A stretch of 55,317 bases of DNA from Candidatus Taenariivivens baikalensis (GTDB lineage: Bacteria; Omnitrophota; Omnitrophia; Omnitrophales; Aquincolibacteriaceae): positions 1 through 55,317 of the forward strand of contig SICL01000011.1 in NCBI GenBank assembly GCA_009691445.1, written 5' to 3'. The first letter of the stretch is position 1. Every line of letters begins with the position of its first letter. Of the stretch, positions 39,501 through 51,500 are shown one piece after another. The notes beneath the pieces are model-generated. The model was not told the origin of the DNA, did no database searches, and saw only the letters and a program-made list of their open reading frames with translations. A program made the translations under genes and the position numbers.

Positions 39501-42500
39501 GATCGCTTTCTTCTTCGGGGAGTCCGTCCTTGATGATTTTCGCAACGAGGTCCGGAATCCCGCCGAGAATCATGCGGTATTTTTCCCCTTTGGAGCGCTG
39601 ACTGCGCATCCAGACTTCACGGAAGCGGCTGCGAAGCGCGGCGGACAAGGGAACTCGTCCCGTATTTTGTGCCATGCGTCCCTGCGTGGGATTCAAGGTG
39701 GCAAAGAGCCGGAAGTTGGGATGAATTTTAAGCGGCAGTTTCTTTTCCTGGATCGTCATCGTGCCGCGGTCAAAATATTCGTTCAGAATTTCAATCACCG
39801 CGCTATCCGCCATATTGATTTCTTCCAGCGAAAACGCATAACCTTCTTCCATGGCCTTAACCAGAGTACCTTTCCGGAATTCAAGGCTTCCGGTTTCTTC
39901 ATTGATCACAAACGTTCCGATCAGGGTTTCAACGCTCACAGCCCCCAGCGCTTCGGAAAGATAAGGCCATCCAAGCTGCCTGGCGATATCCGCAATCGTT
40001 TCGGTTTTTCCGCCTCCGGACTGGCCGGGAATCAGCACCGGCTGGTGCCGGTGAACCATGATCGTTTCTTCATCCGGCATTTTCTTGGGCTGCAGCCCGC
40101 CGTCACGAAATCCTTTCATGACCTGCGCATAAACAAGAGCCGTGGATTTAAGCTGTACCAGCGGCGCAATTTTCTCAGCTTGGGTATAAAAATGTTCCTT
40201 TAAAACTTTGTCGATGAAGGCCTCGGGATTCACGGCCGATTCATTTTGAAAATATTTCAGATATCCTTCCCTAGCCTGTTCTCGAATGATTTCCTTACGG
40301 CTCCGTTTATCTCCTCCTTCGATCATCTTTTCGACGGCTTGAAGAATGCGCGTATAAACCGCATCAGGAACCTTTGTCATTTTCTTGCCGTCACTGGCAA
40401 GAATGTCTCCGCTCTCAAGCGCGCCGTTCAGCGAAAGATGCAGGCCTTCAAGCATTTCATTGGCGGAAAGTTTTCTCACGCGCACGCCCTGAAGTTCGAG
40501 GTACACCTCGGTCCCTTCCCGAACCGTTTTTGCCTTAAAATCCTTTTCGGACTTGTCGGGATGATAATGCTCTTCTGTGTCCTCAAAGATCCGGTTTAAA
40601 ATCTGGGAAAAATCAGACAACTCTTTTTGTTCGTCCATTTGCCTTTTGATCCATTCCATATAGGCGAGTTTTGCCTGAGCAGTCGCCGCCTTTCTAAAGA
40701 TGTGGGGTCCGTCTTTGGCCAGCTCCGTCTCAATCTTCTTCTGAATGTCAGTGAGGATGGCGTCAGGAACTTTGGCCGTCACTTTTCTTTTTTGCTGGCT
40801 TTCAACATTTTGGATTTCCACTTTTCCTTCTTCAATGGCTTGATTCAAAGCTTGATGGGCAGAAGAAAGAATACTGTCTACAATTCCCATTTTGCGGTCA
40901 AAGTGCTCCATGAAAAGCTGGATATTGTTTCTCTCGGGATTATCTTCGTCGTTGGTCTGACTCAGGAGTCCGGCAAATTCCTTGTAGGCCTCTTCCCTCA
41001 GAATTTCGATGATCGGCCGGGTTTTTTCGTGCCCAGTCGCCCGGATGAGCGTATCTTTGATGATGCGTTCCAGGTTGCGGAGCGCAAAACGATAAGAATT
41101 GTCCAGATTAAAATCATCGAACATGCGGTTACGGCTGGCATTATCCACGGCTTTGAGTAAGTCCACGAGGGCCTCAACCTCTTTTCTCTCAAGCCCCTTC
41201 TCATGGAGCTTATATTTCCGGATCAAAATCGTGATCATCTGCTCGCGTGTCATTTCGGGAACATAAAGAATTTGAAAGCGATTCATGAAGGCTTCGCTCA
41301 TGCGCGTGCGTCCCTGATAGGTGTGGGGATTGCCGCTCACAATAAGCTGGAATCCATGCCCGGGATAGATCCGTTTCCCCTGAAATTCCAGGTAACCAAG
41401 CGTCAAAAGCTGGTAAAGAATACCGATCGCGTCTTCACTGGCAAGGTTGAATTCATCCAGCAGAACCACTTGTCCGGGAATCCCCATCTCACGGTTTCCC
41501 ATCGCGTCCAGGAACATCCCGGTGCGGAACTCCAAGTCAATTCCGGCAACGCCATTCACCATGAGCTGGCCGAGCTGTCTCATACGATTAATCATGACCG
41601 GACTCCGCTGGATTTGCGCGGACGGAAGTAAATAATTTTTCAGGTAAGCGAAACGCAGTTCGTCGCCGGTAAGATCTTCTCCGTCACGGCCAAGCACGGG
41701 TTTCATCTGTTCTTCAGTGATCCCCAAAATCCGAAACGCGGATTTAATGGTTGAAGATTTATTTAAACGCACGGCTTCCTCGACAACCTCAAAGGCTTCT
41801 TCATCTTTCAAGGTCAGTTCGATCGGATGATAACTTCCGAGCAAATCATACTCGTCCGTCCGCTGATTCATTTGAATGCGAGTAAATTGAGACTTCACCA
41901 CAGCGGCCGCGATTTCCCCCATCGTGGATTTTCCGCCGGAGGTTTCTCCGTAAAGCATGATCGGCGTAAATTCCCGGACCGCTTTTTTGCCTTGAATCAT
42001 GACGGAACGCTGAAGACCTTCCACCAAAAAGGCAAGTTGCTCCATCGAAACCGGCTCCGCCACAAAGTCGCGCTCTTCCAAAAGCTGTTTGGCAATCGTC
42101 GCGATTTTTATTTTTCCCCGATAAACATCAAAGATGGTTCCTTTGTCATGCCACACATAATCTGGTGCTGCCATGTCCATCCCCGGGAAAATTTTCTCTT
42201 CGACCAAACGGCGGTCCTCCTCATTATTGAGTTTGAGATAAAACACTTTTTTAAGCGCGGCCCGCAAAGCCGCATCCATATCCTCGCCTTGCTGCATATC
42301 CTGAGCCATCAAGTCCACGACTTTGACGGTATCCCGCAGCCCGACAAAATATCCTTCATCATTGTCACGGCCGATGGCGCGTTCATCCACGTGATACTGT
42401 CTAAATAAGGCGTAAGATTGATAAATTTTTTCAATGATGCTGTCTGGAATATTTTCAAAACCACGGAGTTTGAATTTTTTGCGGATAATGGCCAGGGTTT

Positions 42501-45500
42501 CATCCCTGCTTTTGACATGAGGGACCCACACTTCGCTAAAACGGCTGCGGAGCGCGGGTGAAAGCCCAGCCCTTCCTTCGCTTGTGCTGGTTTCGCCGCG
42601 CTCAGGGTTCATGGTCCCGAACAAACGGAAGTCCGGATGAATTTTCCCGTTGGCCCGGCTCATGATTTCGCCGGTCATGGGATTGGTGAAAGTGCCCTCA
42701 TCAAAATATTCGTTGAGAATCTCAAGGAGCCCGGAAGGAGCCATGTTAAGTTCCTCCAGCACAAGGACTGAGCCTTCCCGCATGGCTTGAATGAGAATTC
42801 CGATAATATAACGGAATTTTTTGGTTTCGCTGTCCATGGCATAAGTTCCGACCAAATGTTCCAGGCTGGCCTTGCCTAAAGAAACGGAACGGTATTTCCA
42901 GCCCAGCCGCCTTAAAATATCCCCGATAAGTTCGGTCTTGCCGCCGCCGGACTGACCCACAAAAAGAAGCGCCACTTCCGGGTCCAACAGCCCTGTCACA
43001 ATGGAATACCGGATCAGATTGGTCAGTTCGCCTTCTTCAAGATCTTCAATCACGTCCGCATCATGCGAACCGCCGTCTTTTTCACTCTCATAGGTTCTTT
43101 TTTTGATATGAATGCCGCCGACGGTGAGATCATAAAAACCATTTTTGGGATTTGACTCTTTGAAAGAAATTTTAAAATCAGGATTAAAGGAAGGGAAAAA
43201 ATCAGTATTTTTGAATAAGTCACGAAGCGCTGTCACTTCCGCGGGACTGCGGCCAAGCACACCCAGGTATTCCAGGTAAGCTTCACGGATCAAAAGCTCA
43301 CTAGGCGGCGCACGGTTGCCCGAGGCACGAATTAAATCAATTTTCTTCACAATGCGTTTTAAATTCCGAAGCGTGAAAATATAACCGGAACTCTGATCGG
43401 CTGAGACGCTGAAAGTCCCTCCCTTTTTAAGGATTTGATTGAGTTCATCCTGAAGCTTCGTGAGTTTTTTGACGGCTCCCGCCCATTCCCCGTCCTTTTC
43501 ATAGCCTTCACGGTCCTGATTTTCCTTAACGATAATTTCTTCCATTTCTTCAGGCGTCATATTTTCAATGTAAAGGATTTCAAAACGGTTCATCATCGCT
43601 TCACTCAAACGGTTCCGGCTCGCATACGTAAACGGGTTAGCAGTCGCGATCAATTTAAAACCGGGGGCAGGATGAATCTGCTGCACTTTCGCGCCGCCTT
43701 CGGCATTCTTATCATAGGTTTCGATAAATCCCTGCGTCAAAAGCTGATACAGAACCACGAGCGCTTCTTCGCTCGCGAGATTGATCTCATCTAACATCAC
43801 CGTATCTCCGCGACGCATGGCTGCAAGCAGGCGTCCCTCGCGGAATTCAAGCTCCACATTCATGGCATTGTTTTCAATTAAATGAGCGACGACTTTAAGT
43901 TTTCTCTGCGCCTCTTGTTTCTCCGTGGGATCTTCACCTTCGTCTTCGCTCATGGCCTTATGAATGAGGGACGTAATCTGCCGGGAAGCTTCCAGATTAA
44001 ATTGAGAGATTTTGGCGTTTACGGACTTCGCTGTTTCACGATTTGAGAACGTCTCATCCTTACCTGCCGAACCTGTCCGCCACATCTTCAAGGCTTTCTT
44101 GATTTTGACCCATTCGCCGCGCTCCAGGGTATTCGCAACAACCCGGTACGCGCGGTCAAGGCCCATGGTAATTTCATGCGGTTCATAAGAACCGAACCAA
44201 TCGAGTTCATCCGACCGTTCATTAATTTGAATCCGGGTGTACCCTTGCGCAGGATCTTCAACACAGACTGAAAAATAACGGACCAGCGAGCTTTTTCCGC
44301 CGGAAGTTTCACCGAGGAGAAACACGGGATTGAATTTCCCTCGGTTAACATCTTCATCGCTCATCGCGAGTGCCTGCATCAGAAACATGAGGTTCTTTTT
44401 TGTACGTTCGGATTCGACCAGGCTGGCTTTTTTGATTTCCTGCTTCAGGCGTTCATCTGCCATTCTTTCAATTTCTCCGTCTGATTTCTCTTTATGCTCA
44501 TCTCCAAGCATTTTGACGATATTGGTTCTGAGTTTGGACTTAACGAGTTTCAGATTAAATTTGGCGACCAGAATATTTCCGTCATAAACCTGCAGTTCCT
44601 CGTCTTGGTATTCATATTTAAGGCCGCGGTATTGGAATTTTTTAATCTTGGCTTCTTCCATTAATTTCTCAACTTCGGTACGATCTTCTTCGTTTTTCAT
44701 GCGCAGCATATAAATCCGGTGAACCGCACGCGTCAAGGCTTCTTCTTCCGCCATGCCAAGTTCTTTTATAAAATAAGTCATCGCCCGGACGATGCGCGTC
44801 ACATCACGAAGACTGGTGTAAATCGCCGGATCATTTGTTTCCTTAAATTTTTCCTGATAATTTTCAAAAAATGTACGGATACGCTGGATCGTATGCTTCT
44901 TCACGCCTTCAACCTTATACTGCTTGAAGCGTCCCTCGATGATCAGTTCGATTTCCTGCGATGGTTTCTGGTAAGGGACCCACACTTCCCGGAACCGGCT
45001 GCGAAGCGCGGGAGACAAGGACACGCGCCCGGTATTTTCTCCGGTCACACCTTGAAGCGGGTTCATCGTGGCGCCTAAACGAAATTTCGGATGTATTTTT
45101 ACTTTTTTAAGCGTGTAAGGGTTCGTAAATGTATCCTCATCAAAATATTCATTCAAAATTTCCAAAATTCCGGGCCTCACAGCATTCAGTTCTTCAAGCA
45201 CCAAGAAAGCGCCTTCTTCCATGGCTTTCACGAGAATGCCGGGCCGGTAGATAAAGCGCCGCTGCTTGCCGTCATATTCCATGGTTCCAATCAGACTCTC
45301 AAGCGTCGCGTCACCCAGAGAAACGGACACATATTTCAGACCGAGTTTTCCCACGGCACTCGCAATCGTCGCCGTTTTCCCCCCTCCTGAATGTCCCGTA
45401 AAAAGAATGGCGGAATGTTTGCGTCGCCGAACGCTCTTTAAAACCTGAAGTTCCAAAAATTTGGCTGATTCCACAGGAATGAGAAAATCATCGCTGGTTC

Positions 45501-48500
45501 TTTCCTTGGAATCCGAATTGCCTTTTGTCACAAGTCCGTCCATTTTGATATTTTTGGTGACTGGGTCATACTCATAATCAATTTTTCCAAAATTTCTCAA
45601 AATAAGCTGGTCAAAAGCATCTTCATAGTTTTGCTGTTCACGGGTTGTCAGCAACGGACCCATCACGGTCGCAAACACGCGTTTGATACTCGTGTAATCC
45701 GGATCTTCCAAAAGTGACGTGATTTCTTTTTCGCCTTCATGACCCTCTTGCTTCTCTGCCTCTTCGCTTCCTTCTTTCTCTTTTCCGCCGGAGGGCGGAT
45801 CCGCCTTCTTTTTGGCGGCCTTCTCCGGCACCGGAATCACCGGAAGGTATTTATCCGTCCGGACCAGAATTCCCGCATATTGCGAGTAAGCTTCGCGGAC
45901 CCAGGTCTCCAGACTGACCGGAAGCCCCTGTTCTTTTCGTTCACGCACATCCGCCATAAGTTTTTCAAGATTACGGAGCGTAAACATATAAAAATTATCC
46001 TGCCCCATGCGCTGAAAACTTCCGGATTCAAGAATACTGTTGAGGCGCTTCTGAACATCCGCCAAAAGCACGATTTGATCGCGGCTGATGCCGTATTCCT
46101 TGATTAAAATCTGATTCAATCGTTTTAAGTAATCTTCGGCGGCTTCCTTTGGCTGCTTTTCGAGCTCTTGCGAAGAATATTGCCCGTTTTCAAGAAGCCC
46201 GTTTTTCATCTGTCCAACCAGGATATCGCGCATTTCCGCAGGGGTCATTTCATCAATGTGAAGGACTTCGAAACGGTTCATAAAAGCTTCACTCATGCGG
46301 TTTCGTCCGCTGTAGCTGGACGGATTGGCCGTAGCAATAATGCGCGGTTTTTTCCCGGGATTAGGATTAATGGTCTTGCCGTTTAATTCTAAATATCCAA
46401 GCGTGAGAAGCTGATAAAGCACGCCGATCATTTCTTCATTGGCCAAATTCACTTCATCAAGAAGGATCAGATCGCCGCGCTTATACGCTGATAAAAACCG
46501 GCCTTCTTTGAAACGAAGCCCGACTTCATTATTGAGCATGTACGCAATGGCTTTAACGCGTTCGTACTCGTCATAGCGGTCTTTAAACTGTTCTTTAAGA
46601 ACGGCAAGCTGCTCATTTTTCTCGGTTTCCGAGCCGGCTTTTGTGTGGATGTCCTCTTCAAGCTTACCGATGACGGAAAAGTCTTTGGCTTTGTCGAGAT
46701 AAGCCTCGGCAAGCTCCTGAATCCGTTTGCGGATCGCGGTTTTCTGCCGGGCATGAGGGGTCTTGTCTTCCTCCTCCGCGTATACCGTATCCGAGCCGGA
46801 TAAAATTTCCTGACGCCTTTCTTTCGTAAAAAAAGTTTCCCAGAATTTTCCTTCTTTGTTGGTCATCATGCGGCTAAAGACTTCTTCAAGCGCCGGCCAC
46901 TCGCCGTTTTTAAGCGCTTCTCGAATTCTGACCGTGGCCTCATCAAGGCTCATTTCAATTTCATAAGGCTGGAAGGATCCAAAAAGATCAAACTCGTCCG
47001 TGCGTTCGGTAAATTGGATGCGGGTGTAATCGATGCCAAGCGCCGTAGCGGCAACCCGAGCAATCGTAGATTTTCCGCCGGACGTGAGGCCGAAAAGAAG
47101 GACCGGATTTATCTTTTCCTCGTCTCCGCTTTCCAATGCATCGAGCGTACGGGCAATATGGCGGCGTGTGCTTTCATTAAGAATAATGTCTTTTTCAACG
47201 CCTTCGATCGGACGCTCTAAGTCAAGCGCAAGGAAAAGGACCGGCTGGATTTCTTCCTCTTTGACAGGGACCATGCTGATCACTCCCGGAGTGATTTCCA
47301 CTTCTTTATATTGCGGAAGGTTTTTCTTTCGTTTTTCATAAATCGTAATTTTTTGGCTGCCGTTATGAAGCCCCTGGATTTCGTAATCAAAATCCAGATC
47401 GTCCTCGGCGGGGATAATTTTGTGCTTCGCCATCAGATCATGAACAAAACCGCGGTCCGCTTCGCTTAACCGGTTGTAATAGCGGCGGCGCACCGCTTTA
47501 GCAATCGCTTCCTTAATTCCTATGGCCCCCTTTTCACGCAGCATATAATTCTTGACCATGCTGATGGTTTTCTTCAGATCACGGAGGCTGACATAATAAG
47601 CTTCGTTATTGACCTTTCCAATCGTGCCGTCCAGGACCGCTTTTTCAAAATCACCGTGAAAGTTCACCATCCGGATAAAAAAAGTAAACGCTTGAAAAAG
47701 ATCATTCAGGTTATTTAATCCCTCCTGGCCCTGGCCGGCCTGGTCGCCGTAACGCTCGAACAGTTCTTCCACAATATCCGCGGTTCCCTCGCGGGCAGTT
47801 CGGGCAATCGCGGCAATGATTTCAAGGAGGCGGCCTTCTTCTTTACTGCCGGCTTTCAGGCCGTATTTTTCCTGAAGCTGGGTAAAGGGAATTTTATGAA
47901 ATCCCTTGGTGCCGGTATAACCAATGATGACTCCGATCAGTTTAAAGCGCTCGACATCGTAGTTCACCAGCGTTTTGTACTTTCCCCTTAAAAGTTCAGT
48001 GGTAATGCTTCTTAATTGTCCGCCTGAGCCGCGTGCAATTTCTGCAAGGCCGTTTAAAACGTCTATGTGTTCGGGTTTGGCTTGAGTCTGGGGATGAGTC
48101 AACGTTTGTTGGATCGCAGGAATGCCGTCTTCTGTAATCTTGAAGAGATCATTCCATTCTCGATCGACCGCTAGAAGCAGGAGGGTTAGCAAATCTCTTA
48201 GATTCCGGGCATCCTGGCTGGCCAATCGAAAGGCGATTTTTTTATCGGTGTCTCCCAAAGAAACCATCTTTTGAATATGATCCGCAAGCATGCTGACGCA
48301 ATCCGCATCCGTCCAATTTTCCCGGTTCTTTTTAAAATACCGGATATAAAGCTGCAGCGTTTCCCGAAGGGCAATGATTTGCGCATTGGGTCTGGATTTA
48401 AGACGTACGATCTCCGCCCAATTTCTGATTAATTCTTCCAAAGAAGCGGCGTGGTCGAGAATCACCAGAAAATCAACCATTTCAAAATCATCGCGGATCA

Positions 48501-51500
48501 CGGTGTTGACCAGATATTCGGGAATCGCGCGATTATTGGCAAATTTACCCAGCATAAAATTGTGGACCCGGGAAAGCGCTTTCCATTTTTGGACAAAAAG
48601 CCGGAGTGCGGCATCTTCGAACTGATCCGTGTTCAGTCCGACAAGCAAGGTACTGACACTCGAGAGATGCTCGATATCACTCAGGATGCGTCCGGTTTTT
48701 TCATAATGCTCGGTAAATGTTTTAACCTTTCCAAGATCCTTAGCGCTGGTCGATGAACGGTTCGCGTAATAATAAGCCAGCCAAAGTCGGATCTTGCCCA
48801 TAAAACGCGCTAAATCTACCGGACTGGAAAATTTTACGGCAATCGAGTGTTCTAGAGTTTTGAGCCGCTCTTCCAGCTCACTGGGATTCAAGGTCCTCGA
48901 TTCTCCCTTTCTCTTGACCATTTCGGTAAGCGGTTCAAGCCGGGCTTCGATCTTCAAACGCTTCGCCTCTTCGCGGAGTTCTTTGATCGTGCTCTCAAGT
49001 TTTTGATAAACATTTGCCGTTGAGACCAGCCCGTTTTTCGTTTGAATGACGGCCCGGACTTCAGAACGGTTTGTCGGTGAGCGGGTAAGCGAGTGAGCCG
49101 GTGAGCGCCTGCCCGCCAAAACTTTAGTGGCAGTGGTTGCATTCAACATGCCCGTTAACCCACTAACCCGTATACTCGCTAACTCTGCTCCTTGCATCCA
49201 AAGCGGCTGGCCGGAAGAAGGTTCATCGGAAGCAGAGGGTTTTATTTTCTTTTCCAGCTCAAGCTCATCCTTCTTTTGCGTGAAAGAGGTTTGTTGTTCC
49301 ACTTCCTCGATAACTTTTTCATCGGTCCATTCAGGTTTCGCGAGAAAACTGCGGATCATTTGGCGTTCGCCATCAAGCGGGGATTGCTTGTCCGCAATGG
49401 AAGTTACGAAATATGCTCGCAAGCTTTCTAATAGCGGATCATTATCTTCCACTTTTTCCCGGCGGCTGGTTTCACGAAGCAGTACAATTCCTAAAGCGGA
49501 AGCAAGGTGCGTTCTTGTCCGCCTTACTTCACTCATATCCCCTTCCACTTTTAAAAACTCATTGATGATGAGTTGTGCCATTCCCGAAAGTTCGGCGACT
49601 TCCATCCGCTTTACGGCTTCTGCCCAAGCTGAGCCAAAGCCTCTTTTTCCATCGTTCGCGTTGTCTGTATTGCCTTCTACTTTCAGAAACGTCTCGCGTA
49701 TCAGTTTCACGATTTCCGGAATTTCTGAAGCTTGAATACGCTTTGTGATTTCTTTTAAGGCAACACCCAAGGTTGATCGTGCGTGATTACCTTCATACAT
49801 ACTTCCTTTTATATTTGAGAGGGTCTCTCGAATCAGCGCTACCATCCCGGAAAGTTCTGTGACCTCAATTCGTTCTGCAATCACTCCTAAGAGATAGCCC
49901 AAGCCTTCTCTTGCTTGATCGGTTTCAAAAGTAGTTTCCCGGATAAATCTCAGCGCCCGAGGAAGCGCCCCAACTTCGATTCGTTTGATGACTTTTTCAA
50001 AGGTCCGATACAGCAATGTCCTTGTCTGTTGGGCCTGATCCGTATTTCCTTTTACTTTCAAAAAAATCTCTACGATAAGTTTCAGCATTCCCAGAAGTTC
50101 ATTGACTTCGATTCGCTGGGCGATCTTTTCTAAAGACAACCCAAAGCTTTCCTTTGTTTTGTTCACCTCAACCGAAGAGCCCTCTATTTTTAAAATCGTT
50201 TCCGCTGTAAGTTTTAACAGCTTTGGAAGTTCCTTGATTTCAATACGATCCGCAATGTTATAAGAGCCCCAGCCAAGAAAATTTTTTGCCGTTAGCAATT
50301 CATCCGTATCGCCTTTGACCTTCAAAAAAGCCGCCAAAATGAATTCCGCCATTCCGGGAAGTTCCGTAATCTCAATCTCAGATGCAATGTTTCCCAGAGC
50401 CCAGACAAAGTTTTTTCTTGCCGAGTTTGCTTCAGTCGTATCTCCTTCCACTTTTAAAAAAGATTCCCAAACGGCCTGCACCATTTCAGGACGTGGATTC
50501 CTTCCGGCGATTCGACCTAACTTCTCGGCTAAATCTGCTCTTGCCAGGTTTGCTTCGGATGTGTTGCCTTCGGTCGATTGCAATTTGAGGATTAATTGAC
50601 CCGTTTCTTTGAGATCCTCATCCCTGATCCTCCTGTAACTAGTTTGATGGTCCACTTCTTTGATTATTTCGTCATCGGAGATTTTGGTATCCTTCAAAAG
50701 ACCACGAATCATCGTCAAATTTCCGTATCGGGAATAAAGCGTGGATTCAAAACCATCATTGCTCTCACAAAAATAACTCTTGAGACTTTGTAAAATTGCA
50801 TCGTCCTCATCCACTGCTTGTCTGCGACCCGTTTCACGAAGGACAACAATCCCCAACACACGCTTCAAAAGAAAGACCGAAGAACTCAAAGCGGATCTGC
50901 TTCCCTCCGCTTTCAAAAGATCATCCAGAACAGGTTCTAACTTTCCGGGATATTGCATGCGGTTTGCCATTTGTTCTAACGCCTCACGCACCTTTTCTCT
51001 TTCGGTTCTCGCCTGAATCGTGCGGTCTCCAAGCGATTGAAATTTCTGAAGCAACCGTTTCGCCTGGTAAACTTCAATCATTCCTTTCCAATATTTAAAA
51101 AGATCTGAAAGCTTATCCTTGATAGACCTTGACGTTCTCTCAGCCTCGTTTGCCCTTATTTCTGATCGGCTGCCCATAAATTCATTTCCGGCTCGTAATC
51201 CCAAGGCAGTTCCGAAACCGATACCAGCCAAGGCTATCGTAGTACTGGCCCACAGCGCATTACCGGAGGAGGGTTCTTCGGGAGCAGGAGAAGATTTTTG
51301 CCCTTTCAATCGTTTTTCTTCCTCAAGCCGTAAAGTCATGTGCCTTTTTTCCAAGTGAATTTGTTTGATCAGCTCCTTTTCATCCGATCCTTTTTGAAGC
51401 AGACCACGGAGAGTGGGAATATTTCCATACCTTTGACAAAGCAGTTCACGAGTCCCGGGATCAGCAGCCGTAAAATAATCAGAAAGCGCTTCAATCACGG

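Noticed and set aside
39148..40203. A plus-strand open frame of 351 codons opposite AAA module 6
   Set aside because: Antisense to a clear Walker A/B domain; its sequence is a shadow with no recognisable domain, and it crosses the palindromic element.
49480..50610. A CRISPR array or DNA satellite because of regular about 132-bp spacing
   Set aside because: Similarity is at the protein level only; DNA units diverge and there are no constant repeats with unique spacers. It is a coding HEAT-like array.
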